10,522 bases of DNA from Promethearchaeota archaeon. Its GTDB lineage: Archaea > Asgardarchaeota > Lokiarchaeia > Sigyniarchaeales > SOKP01. Position numbers and translations under genes: made by a program. Shown here piece after piece: positions 1 to 6,225 of this stretch. The stretch covers positions 1 through 10,522 of the forward strand of contig JAUWZT010000124.1 in the NCBI GenBank assembly GCA_030615145.1, in the 5' to 3' direction. The notes beneath the pieces are model-generated. The model made no database searches and was not told the DNA's origin. It saw only the letters and a list, made by a program, of their open reading frames with translations. Positions within the stretch are counted from its first letter, which is position 1; every line of letters begins with the position of its first letter.

Positions 1-435
1 CCAGTAAAAGCAAAAAAGGAGTATATCAACAATATAGCTAAAGGAAAAGTTACATGCCCCGCTTGTAAGGAAAAGTTCAATAAAAACATTAAAATTAAAT
101 TAGGTGTAAGTGAAAGAATTGAAGTTATTTCTACGTCACCAGAACCAATACACCCTAACCATAGACCGCCATACATTAATGCCGTACCATTATTTGACAT
201 AATACGATCTGTTAAAAATATTAAAAGCACGAATAGCAAGACCGTTTTAAATACTTATAATAAAATAATAAATGAACTTGGAACTGAATTTGAGGTTTTA
301 ATAGAAATCCCTATGGAAAAAATCGTAAAATTTGATGAGGGGGTTGCGTCTGTCATTGAAGCAATAAGAGCGAATAAAATTGAATACACTCCGGGGGGTG
401 GCGGGACTTACGGACAAATTCAACTTAATATCTAA
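1..435 (+). CDS. endoQ: EndoQ-family DNA repair endonuclease, C-terminal part (5' end outside window)
   Basis: Endonuclease Q nicks DNA 5' of deaminated bases (uracil, hypoxanthine) and abasic sites; it pairs a PHP-type metal-dependent catalytic domain with a zinc finger and a C-terminal domain. Only the last 144 residues are present, so the PHP domain cannot be inspected. Visible are a CPAC knuckle at residues 19-22 of the fragment, which would be the second half of the Cys4 zinc finger, then a run ending HPNHRPPYINAVPL (residues about 51-64), a GTEFEVLIEIP segment (about 93-103), and the closing PGGGGTYG (about 131-138) before the TAA at 433. I recall this order (RPPY.N.VPL, G.EFEVL, VAEAI-like helix, P-GGGG-YG) as that of the EndoQ/TIGR00375 family. 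No start is visible. The gene is convergent with the minus-strand frame at 508-747. The family call is from remembered motifs, not a search. Confidence 0.82.
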   Translation, partial: PVKAKKEYINNIAKGKVTCPACKEKFNKNIKIKLGVSERIEVISTSPEPIHPNHRPPYINAVPLFDIIRSVKNIKSTNSKTVLNTYNKIINELGTEFEVLIEIPMEKIVKFDEGVASVIEAIRANKIEYTPGGGGTYGQIQLNI

Positions 436-490
436 TTTGTTTAAAACCTAAAATTAAGTTTCTGCTAATTTTTAGAACGAGTAGTAAAAG

Positions 491-500
491 AAATTTTTTT
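491..500 (+). terminator. T-run after the EndoQ gene
   Basis: Seven consecutive T residues (494-500) lie 59 bases after the EndoQ stop and just short of the convergent gene's stop. Archaeal RNA polymerase stops at U-rich tracts without needing a hairpin, so this is a plausible end for the plus-strand transcript. No convincing stem precedes it. Confidence 0.4.
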
Positions 501-507
501 ATATTAG

Positions 508-747
508 CTAAATTTCAAACTCTAAACGAAGCGATAGTAACTCACCACATTTAGTACATGTCATAAAATCGAATATCTTAAAAGCCACCACCATAAGCTC
601 CAAATCTTTTCTAGGAAATTGATTTCTGAACTTTTTTATATAATCTCCAGATGGACAACTAATTATAGCTCTCACCTTGATTAGATTCTCATTATCAGAA
701 TCACTGAAAGTCTTATCAGTTGTTTTATTATTTAATTCAATTTCCAT
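508..747 (-). CDS. hypothetical 79-residue cysteine-containing protein
   Basis: I do not recognise this protein. It has a polar, Asp/Asn-rich N-terminus (about residues 6-21), then a compact region with a single early cysteine in SCPSGDY (C31), a basic KKFRNQFPRKD stretch (38-48), a hydrophobic segment (51-62) and a C-terminal CTKCG knuckle (C64, C67). One CxxC plus one extra cysteine would suit a half zinc-ribbon or a metal site shared between subunits. The ATG at 745-747 has only a weak G-rich stretch before it on the minus strand; the stop is TAG. It is convergent with the EndoQ gene and divergent from ftsZ. The amino-acid make-up (CxxCG followed by a regular alternating C-terminus) looks more like a real protein than a chance frame, but the small size keeps the call tentative. 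Confidence 0.55.
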   Translation of the reverse strand: MEIELNNKTTDKTFSDSDNENLIKVRAIISCPSGDYIKKFRNQFPRKDLELMVVAFKIFDFMTCTKCGELLSLRLEFEI

Positions 748-1236
748 ACTATTTAACCCCGAACATATTAAACATGAAAATTCAACTTAATAAATTTATT
801 TACTTTTAGCCTTAATCTTTTATTCACACGAACAAGTAGAAATTCGATTGAATTATTTAAGGTATTATGAAAATTTTTAATTTTATTAATTTTTAAACAA
901 TTCTTCTTCTTTCTTATATTATAATTAAAATACTGTTATGGAAATTGGTGTAATATATAAACCTGTAAATTTGTCGTGAATTATGAAAATTGTGAGAAAA
1001 AAAAAAGGGAGGAATAAAAATATAAGCATCAAGCATTTCATTAATTTCATTATATTATCTTTGTACTATTCAAATACTATTTTAGTAATATTTGAAGAGT
1101 AATGATATGGTCGTGATATTAAAATAGAATAGATTCGAATCGATTTTAAATATTACATGCATATTACTTTCTTATATTATTTGGATATAATACTCAATAT
1201 TATATAGCAACTTGCTCCTAATTGTGGTTGATAATC
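748..1236. other. 489-bp gap between divergent genes; hairpin and palindrome, no convincing gene
   Basis: Very AT-rich. It should carry the promoter of the minus-strand gene at 508-747 at its left end and that of ftsZ at its right end. Inside are an imperfect hairpin (1064-1101) and a palindrome (1132-1141 overlapping 1138-1145), both entered separately. A perfect-looking SD (GGGAGG, 1007-1012) is followed by no start codon. A 39-codon frame runs from ATG 983 to TAA 1100-1102 with a basic N-terminus and a hydrophobic C-terminal half, but nothing else supports it. AT-rich TATA-like stretches near 1172-1190 could serve ftsZ; none stands out enough to name. Confidence 0.5.
1064..1101. repeat. 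imperfect inverted repeat, 16-nt arms, 6-nt loop
   Basis: The arms at 1064-1079 and 1086-1101 pair at 14 of 16 positions around the loop TTTTAG. No T-run follows on either strand, so it is not an ordinary terminator. It lies about 135 bp before the ftsZ ATG. It may be a protein-binding site or part of an untranslated RNA; the high A+T makes the RNA stem only moderately stable. Confidence 0.5.
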
Positions 1237-2379
1237 ATGAATAATGATGAATTAGATTTAAGCGATCTCGCGAGATCAAGAACATCAATAAGGTCTAGAT
1301 TTAACGAAATTGCCCATCAAAATGTAAATTCTAACAGATCCGCCAATTTAGATAGCGATAAATATCTTTCGGATTTACTTAAAGTTTTAAAAATAAAATC
1401 TGTAGTAGTTGGAATTGGTGGTGCAGGAAACAATACAGTGTCAAGAATGCAAGATATGGGTTCTAATTTTATTGAAACTTTAAATATTAACACAGATGCT
1501 CACGATTTATATTATTCAAATGCTAATCAAAAACTATTAATAGGAAAGGAAACTTGCAACGGATTAGGTTCAGGCAACGACCCTAGTATTGGAACTATTG
1601 CTGCAGAAGAAGATGTCCATCGACTTTCGCAAGCTTTAAACGCAGATGTAGTTTTTTTAACGTTTGGATTGGGAGGAGGTACGGGTACAGGTGCGGCACC
1701 TATAGTTGCGAGGGAAGCAAAAAAGAACAACGCTACGGTTGTATCGTTTTGCTCGGTGCCTTTTACATCTGAAGGAATTGAACGAAGCCTAAGAGCAAAA
1801 AAAGGTTTAGCAGAACTTCTAAAATATTCTGATACATTAATCCCTGTCCCAAATGATAATCTTCTACGCTTCAATCAAAAGCTCCCCATCTTAACCGGCT
1901 TTAAGATAATGGATGAGGTTTTAATTAGAAGCATTAACGAAATTATTAATTTAATAAACAATTGTGGTTTGATCAACATTGATTACGCTGATGTAAGAAA
2001 AGTAATTCAAAAAAAAGGGCAATACCCCTCTGGTTTAATAGGTATCACAGAATCTTTAGGAGACGAAGCCGATTTAATAAAAAAAGCGAGATTAGCGCTT
2101 CACAACCCTCTTTTAGAACCAGATACTAAAAAAGTCGATAATTGTATAGTTTCAGTTTCGGGAGATCACCAGCTATCTTTATCCCAAATAGATAAAATTA
2201 TCTCGACAATCTCAAGCGAAATTCCTGAAGACGCTTCTCTCAAATTTGGGACTTCCATAAATCCAATGTTAGGCTCGAAAATTAGGATTATGGCTTTAGG
2301 ACGAGGACCAATCTCTCCTTACGTTCAAGCGGCAATCGATGGTACAGAATTTCCACACTCTAACTTCAGCCAATTCTAA
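1237..2379 (+). CDS. ftsZ: FtsZ, tubulin-like cell-division GTPase
   Basis: FtsZ polymerises with GTP into the cytoplasmic division ring. Numbering from the ATG at 1237 gives 380 residues. An N-terminal extension of about 50 polar residues precedes the fold. Visible motifs are GGAGNN (61-66, first GTP loop), GLGSGNDP (109-116), the tubulin signature GLGGGTGTG (144-152), VPFTSEG (174-180), PNDNLL (205-210) and the T7 synergy loop NIDYAD (247-252) with the catalytic acids D249 and D252. The fold ends around residue 360 and leaves only a tail of about 25 residues; I see no conserved C-terminal anchoring peptide of the bacterial kind. I chose ATG 1237, which has GGTTGAT (1226-1232) at SD distance, over an in-frame TTG at 1222 that would add five residues. 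The frame could be FtsZ1-like or FtsZ2-like; I cannot decide. No secE or other usual euryarchaeal ftsZ1 partner follows it. Confidence 0.95.
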   Translation: MNNDELDLSDLARSRTSIRSRFNEIAHQNVNSNRSANLDSDKYLSDLLKVLKIKSVVVGIGGAGNNTVSRMQDMGSNFIETLNINTDAHDLYYSNANQKLLIGKETCNGLGSGNDPSIGTIAAEEDVHRLSQALNADVVFLTFGLGGGTGTGAAPIVAREAKKNNATVVSFCSVPFTSEGIERSLRAKKGLAELLKYSDTLIPVPNDNLLRFNQKLPILTGFKIMDEVLIRSINEIINLINNCGLINIDYADVRKVIQKKGQYPSGLIGITESLGDEADLIKKARLALHNPLLEPDTKKVDNCIVSVSGDHQLSLSQIDKIISTISSEIPEDASLKFGTSINPMLGSKIRIMALGRGPISPYVQAAIDGTEFPHSNFSQF

Positions 2380-2380
2380 A

Positions 2381-2417
2381 TTTATTTTCTATAAATTAGG
2401 TTATAAAATTCTAATTT
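2381..2417 (+). terminator. possible ftsZ terminator: T-rich tract and weak inverted repeat
   Basis: TTTATTTTCT follows the ftsZ stop directly (2381-2390). Just after it, AAATTAG (2393-2399) and CTAATTT (2411-2417) form a perfect 7-base inverted repeat with an 11-base loop. The stem is AT-rich and the following T content modest, so the T-rich tract is the better candidate signal. Confidence 0.35.
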
Positions 2418-2497
2418 TATTCATCATTAAGCTTTTCTTTATGATTTACTTCTAATAAATAACAATTGAAAAAGGTGAATCAATTATTGGAAAAATA

Positions 2498-2935
2498 ATG
2501 CCTGAAGAAGAGCTAAAAAAGGAAATACGGGATTTCTTAGAAAAAAGAAAAATAATTGTTTTATGCACTTGTTCGGATAACGTACCTCGCGCGACTCCAA
2601 TGGATTTTTATATGGATAAGAAATCTGACGATTTTAATATTTATGTGGGACCTGCTCCGGGAAGGAAGGTAAAAAATATCGAGGAAAACCCAATTGTGAG
2701 CATTGGAATTTACACGCCTCTTGATACCGGCAAAATCCAAGGGATGCAAATTACTGCTTCTAGTAAAGAGAGATTGATTTTTTTGAAAGAAGGGGACGAT
2801 GATTTTGAAAAAGCTCAAAAATTAGTCCGAGGAAAAAGAAATCTAATCTTAAAAATAATTCCAGAAAAAATTGAGCTCCTTGATTATGACTTCATAAAAA
2901 AGGGGTATTCACGCCTACAATATTTAGAATTATAG
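2498..2935 (+). CDS. flavin-binding split-barrel protein, PPOX-like family
   Basis: A 145-residue protein of the pyridoxamine 5'-phosphate oxidase-like split-barrel superfamily, whose members bind FMN or F420 as dimers and carry out varied redox reactions; the substrate cannot be told from sequence. The order fits the family: an N-terminal helix (about 1-18), the first barrel strand with VLCTCSDNVPRATPMDF (21-37), an IYVGPAPGRKVKNIEENP segment (48-65) where the family binds the flavin phosphate, and a strand-rich second half. True PdxH is longer with a characteristic C-terminus, so this is not PdxH. A strong GGTGA (2474-2478) lies 19 bases before the ATG at 2498, which is too far; it is better spaced for an in-frame ATT at 2486 that would add four residues. 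It sits 118 bp after ftsZ, probably as its own unit. Confidence 0.8.
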   Translation: MPEEELKKEIRDFLEKRKIIVLCTCSDNVPRATPMDFYMDKKSDDFNIYVGPAPGRKVKNIEENPIVSIGIYTPLDTGKIQGMQITASSKERLIFLKEGDDDFEKAQKLVRGKRNLILKIIPEKIELLDYDFIKKGYSRLQYLEL

Positions 2936-2964
2936 TTATTTTAAAATCTTATTTAGAATTTGAT

Positions 2965-2990
2965 ACGAACAAAAGTTCCGTTATATTTTT
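2965..2990 (+). terminator. hairpin plus T-rich tail after the PPOX-like gene
   Basis: ACGAAC (2965-2970) pairs with GTTCCGT (2975-2981) around an AAAA loop with one bulged C, and the tail TATATTTTT follows at 2982-2990. It begins 29 bases after the stop of the split-barrel gene and probably ends that transcript. Confidence 0.45.
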
Positions 2991-3023
2991 AAAACCCTTT
3001 TACTTTATTTTAAGTATAATTAC

Positions 3024-3169
3024 GGATGTGGACGTTATGAATGAAAAATCTAAATTTTTAGTTTTAACATCAATTTTCATAGAGATCATATCCAATATTA
3101 TTATTAGATAAAATTCTTTTCTTTATGAAACGAATTTCGAAAGAGATTATCCACATCCTGTTTCATAAA
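3024..3169 (+). promoter_or_regulatory. candidate ileS leader RNA with crossing helices
   Basis: Two perfect complementary pairs interleave. GGATGTGGA (3024-3032) pairs with TCCACATCC (3150-3158), and TTTATGAAAC (3122-3131) pairs with GTTTCATAAA (3160-3169). The second arm of the first pair lies in the 28-base loop of the second hairpin, so the two could form an H-type pseudoknot or act as alternatives. The first arm contains the SD-like GGATGTG in front of the 24-codon frame at 3037, so that pairing would hide the frame's ribosome site. No poly-T follows the 3' hairpin; a U-rich tract (3114-3124) precedes and slightly overlaps it. The pairings are read directly from sequence; the regulatory role is inferred. 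Confidence 0.4.
3037..3111 (+). CDS. putative 24-residue Ile-rich leader peptide upstream of ileS
   Basis: The frame has ATG 3037, 24 codons and TAA 3109-3111. Seven of its 11 codons from 3073 to 3105 are isoleucine (ATT, ATA, ATC, ATA, ATT, ATT, ATT), including three in a row just before the final Arg codon. GGATGTG (3024-3030) matches the archaeal SD GGAGGTG at six of seven bases and ends six bases before the ATG. The next gene is the isoleucyl-tRNA synthetase, 131 bases on. Position, codon content, SD spacing and a U-rich tract right after the stop together recall an amino-acid-specific attenuator leader. Against this, AT-rich DNA favours Ile codons: an unsupported 39-codon frame at 983-1102 has 8 of 39 Ile. 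It could also be a tiny membrane peptide or chance. Confidence 0.35.
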   Translation: MNEKSKFLVLTSIFIEIISNIIIR

Positions 3170-3191
3170 TAAAAAACCGAACTTTTACATA

Positions 3192-3199
3192 TTTATAAA
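3192..3199 (+). promoter_or_regulatory. TATA-like element before ileS
   Basis: TTTATAAA about 44-51 bases before the ileS ATG would place a start of transcription near 3220, giving a short leader of about 20 bases. If this is the main ileS promoter, the structured stretch at 3024-3169 is not in the ileS message. It is one of several AT-rich candidates. Confidence 0.3.
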
Positions 3200-3242
3200 A
3201 TAATATTTCAAAAAAGTACAATAACAAAATTTGGTAGGTTAT

Positions 3243-6098
3243 ATGTTATATATTAAAAAGGAAGAAGAAATAATCCAGTTTTGGAAAGAAAATAAGATAT
3301 TCGAAAAGAGTGTCGAATCAAGATCAAAAAAAAACCCTTATGTATTTTACGATGGGCCTCCATTTGCCACAGGCTTACCCCATTACGGACATATATTAAG
3401 TTTTGTAACAAAAGACGTATTTCCAAGGTACTGGACAATGAAAAATCATCGCTGCGAAAGAAAATGGGGATGGGATTGCCATGGGCTTCCTATAGAAAGC
3501 ATTTGCGAACGAGCATTAAATTTAAAGCAGAAGAACGAAATATACGAGATGGGCTTAAGTGAGTTTAACGAATTCTGTAGATCGAAAGTTCTTTGGTACA
3601 CTAATGAATGGAAAAACACCGTTGAACGGATGGGCAAATGGATTGAATTTGATAACGCTTATAAGACAATGGATAACTCGTATATGGAAACAATTTGGTT
3701 TATATTTAAGAAAATATACGATGAAGGATATGTGTATAAAGGTAAAAAAGTTCTTCTTTATTGTCCAAGATGCGAAACACCTCTCTCAAATTTTGAAATA
3801 TCCATGGATAACAGTTATAAGGATGTTACCGAAAAATCTCTTATAGCAAAATTCAAATTAAAGGATAATTCGGATACTTATTTGCTTGCTTGGAGTACAA
3901 CGCCATGGACATTAATTGGAAATGTAGCTTTAGCAGTAAATAGTAAACTTAATTATGTTAAAATCAGGATTGAAGATGAATTTTTAATTTTGATAAAATC
4001 CAGATTAGATATAATAAACGCGAATTACGAAATAGTTGATGAATTTAAAGGAGAAGATTTAATAAATAAACCCTATGAACCTTTATATCAAGTTTCTGTC
4101 GAGACTGAGAAAGTAGGCCATTTTATCATTGATGGAGGTGAAGATGTCTTGTCAGATGAAGGTACGGGAATAGTACATATGGCTATTTATGGAGAATTCG
4201 ATTTCGAAATGATTAATAAATATGATATGCCGATAATCCAACACATTGATGAACGCGGTAACTTGGCTGACGGTCCAGAAGATTGGAAGGGTTTATGGTT
4301 CAAAGATGTCGATAAAAAAGTCTTAGACGACTTGAATAGTCGAAATCTTTTATATAATACAGAAGACTACAAACATTCATATCCTTTTTGTTATAGGTGC
4401 GAAACGCCTCTAATGTATAACGCCCTTGATGCTTGGTTCATAAACATTCAGAGAATAAAACCTACGCTTCTAAAAACAAATGAACGAATCAATTGGTATC
4501 CTAAAGAAATTTCTAAAAGATATCAAAACATTATAGAAAGCGCTCCTGATTGGTGTATTTCGAGAAATCGATTTTGGGCTACTGCTATGCCAATATGGGT
4601 ATGCGTGAAGTGTAATACAATTAAAGTGATAGGTTCTGTGAAAGAACTACAAGATCACGCTATCGAAACGGTTCCTGATAATTTAGATTTACATAGGCAC
4701 ATCGTAGATGATATACATTTGAAATGCTCTGAATGTGAAAATATAATGAATCGCGTATCTGAAGTGTTTGATTGTTGGCTCGAATCGGGTTCAATGCCAT
4801 ATGCTGCAAAACATTATCCTTTTGAGAATGTAGACTGGTTCAAGCACAATTTTCCTAGCGATTTTGTGTCTGAATACATTGGACAAGTAAGGGCTTGGTT
4901 CTACTACATGCATGTAATCTCAATTTTGATATTTGATGAAATTCCATTTAAAAATGTCGTCGTAAACGGTAATATCCTTGCTGAAGATGGAACCAAAATG
5001 TCAAAATCAAAAAAAAATTACGCTGATCCGTCTCTTATAATAGGAACATATGGAGCTGACGCTTTAAGGATTTACCTATTAGCATCTCAGCTAATGCGAG
5101 CAAAAGATTTAAACTTTAAAGAAGAAATTGTTAAACAAGTCTATCGGAGATTTAATTTGTTATTATTCAATGTTCTAAATTTCTATTCTTTATTTGAAGT
5201 CAACAATTTATCTATAGATAACCCCAAATCAGAAAATATTTTAGATAGGTGGATTATAGACTTAGTAAATAATCTTACACGGGATGTGACTCAGCGATTA
5301 GATGACTACGATACGGGAGAAGCAAGTAAATTAATTATTAATTTTGTTGAAGATTTGTCAACTTGGTACATCAAAAATAGTAGAAATAGGTTTAAAAGCG
5401 AAATAATAAAAGAAAAGCTAGCAGCTATGAATACTTTGGCGTATGTGCTTCATAATTTATCGAAAATCTTAGCTCCATTAACACCCTTCATTTCTGAAAT
5501 GATATATCAGAAATTAAGAGAAAAAAACCTTGTAAAATACGAATCCGTACATTTAGACATATGGCCAGATTTTGATCAAAGTTTATCCTTTCCTAATCTA
5601 AGTGCTAAAATGAATTTAACTAAGGAAATAGTTCAAAAATCTTTAGAATTAAGGGAAAAAGTCAAGATACCTTTACGACAAATATTACAAAAGATAACCC
5701 TAAAAGGAGTAAGTTTAGAAGATGAATTTTTGGAATTAGTTACGAAAGCATTAAACGTGAAAGAAGCCGTTATTAAAAATGCAGATACTACTGAATTAAC
5801 TGTAGAATTGGATACAGAAATCACGAGAGAACTGAAACTGGAAGGAATAGCTAGAAACCTAATAAGAAATATTAATAATTATCGGAAGAAAATGAAGCTA
5901 TCGACGAAAAACAGAATAAAATTATATTTAAATACTGAAGACAATGAAATTTTAGAATCAATATCTAAATACCAAAACTATATCAAAAAAATGGTACAAG
6001 CAGACGCAATTTTTAATAAGATAGATAATAACAGAGATATTAGGACATTTAAAGTAAACCAAAGCGAAGTTACAACTTATCTCGAGGTAATAACTTAA
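3243..6098 (+). CDS. ileS: isoleucyl-tRNA synthetase, type 2
   Basis: A class Ia synthetase that charges tRNA-Ile and edits mischarged valine. From ATG 3243 it has 951 residues. Motifs are HYGH (47-50, the HIGH box), GWDCHGLPIE (76-85), a CPRCETPLSNFEI knuckle (174-186), the editing-domain WSTTPWT (217-223) and GTGIVHMA (307-314), SRNRFWATAMPIW (440-452), further Cys pairs at about 454/457 and 495/498, and KMSKS (585-589) followed by KKNYADP. The helical anticodon-binding domain and the C-terminal extension with LKLEGIARNLIRNI (865-878) mark the type-2 group. I chose ATG 3243, preceded by AGGTTAT, over an in-frame TTG at 3231. Two oddities: the editing loop after GTGIVHMA lacks the usual AP and is one residue short, and EYIGQVRAWF (544-553) replaces the common DQTRGWF form. 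It is followed 127 bp on by alaS. Confidence 0.97.
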   Translation: MLYIKKEEEIIQFWKENKIFEKSVESRSKKNPYVFYDGPPFATGLPHYGHILSFVTKDVFPRYWTMKNHRCERKWGWDCHGLPIESICERALNLKQKNEIYEMGLSEFNEFCRSKVLWYTNEWKNTVERMGKWIEFDNAYKTMDNSYMETIWFIFKKIYDEGYVYKGKKVLLYCPRCETPLSNFEISMDNSYKDVTEKSLIAKFKLKDNSDTYLLAWSTTPWTLIGNVALAVNSKLNYVKIRIEDEFLILIKSRLDIINANYEIVDEFKGEDLINKPYEPLYQVSVETEKVGHFIIDGGEDVLSDEGTGIVHMAIYGEFDFEMINKYDMPIIQHIDERGNLADGPEDWKGLWFKDVDKKVLDDLNSRNLLYNTEDYKHSYPFCYRCETPLMYNALDAWFINIQRIKPTLLKTNERINWYPKEISKRYQNIIESAPDWCISRNRFWATAMPIWVCVKCNTIKVIGSVKELQDHAIETVPDNLDLHRHIVDDIHLKCSECENIMNRVSEVFDCWLESGSMPYAAKHYPFENVDWFKHNFPSDFVSEYIGQVRAWFYYMHVISILIFDEIPFKNVVVNGNILAEDGTKMSKSKKNYADPSLIIGTYGADALRIYLLASQLMRAKDLNFKEEIVKQVYRRFNLLLFNVLNFYSLFEVNNLSIDNPKSENILDRWIIDLVNNLTRDVTQRLDDYDTGEASKLIINFVEDLSTWYIKNSRNRFKSEIIKEKLAAMNTLAYVLHNLSKILAPLTPFISEMIYQKLREKNLVKYESVHLDIWPDFDQSLSFPNLSAKMNLTKEIVQKSLELREKVKIPLRQILQKITLKGVSLEDEFLELVTKALNVKEAVIKNADTTELTVELDTEITRELKLEGIARNLIRNINNYRKKMKLSTKNRIKLYLNTEDNEILESISKYQNYIKKMVQADAIFNKIDNNRDIRTFKVNQSEVTTYLEVIT

Positions 6099-6177
6099 TA
6101 ATAAATGCTGAATTCACACTCTTTAAATTTGATGTTATTTAATTAGAGCAAAAGATTTTAGGAAAACATTAATTGTA

Positions 6178-6185
6178 TTATTTAA
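6178..6185 (+). promoter_or_regulatory. TATA-like element before alaS
   Basis: TATTTAAT, about 41-48 bases before the TTG start, is the best-placed TATA-like stretch in the 127-bp ileS-alaS gap and would give a leader of about 15-20 bases. No strong SD lies before the TTG. No alanine-rich short frame is found here, unlike the Ile-rich frame before ileS. Confidence 0.25.
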
Positions 6186-6225
6186 TGATATCAGATGTTC
6201 ATCAACAACTAACCTTTGATTAAAA

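Larger units (their letters stand above)
2936..3242. other. 307-bp gap: terminator, Ile-rich short frame and interleaved complementary arms before ileS
   Basis: From left to right this gap holds a terminator-like hairpin (2965-2990), an SD-like GGATGTG (3024-3030), a 24-codon Ile-rich frame (3037-3111), a U-rich tract (3114-3124), a perfect 10-base inverted repeat (3122-3131 with 3160-3169), a second perfect pair crossing it (3024-3032 with 3150-3158), a TATA-like element (3192-3199) and an SD-like stretch next to the ileS ATG. No tRNA or other known RNA fold is visible. It is unusually ordered for spacer DNA and is interpreted in the findings. Confidence 0.6.

Noticed and set aside
1007..1012. 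GGGAGG as a ribosome site for an unseen gene
   Set aside because: No ATG, GTG or TTG at a usable distance begins a frame of any length.
983..1102. 39-codon plus-strand frame with basic N-terminus and hydrophobic C-terminal half
   Set aside because: No convincing SD before its ATG, AT-rich low-complexity composition, and its 3' end overlaps a hairpin. Frames of this length arise easily by chance here. Kept only as a background comparison for Ile content.
1222..1236. TTG at 1222 as the ftsZ start
   Set aside because: It would add only five residues and has no SD; ATG 1237 has GGTTGAT at a suitable distance.
1527..1874. 115-codon minus-strand open frame
   Set aside because: Lies wholly opposite conserved ftsZ coding sequence, including the tubulin signature; no motif of its own.
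3024..3169. tRNA, SRP RNA or C/D-box RNA as explanation of the structured stretch before ileS
   Set aside because: No cloverleaf, no exact box C/D pair (RTGATGA with CTGA) and no known RNA core seen; left as an unassigned leader or RNA.
3231..3242. TTG at 3231 as the ileS start
   Set aside because: It has no SD, and the GGTAGGT within the extra codons reads better as the ribosome site for ATG 3243.
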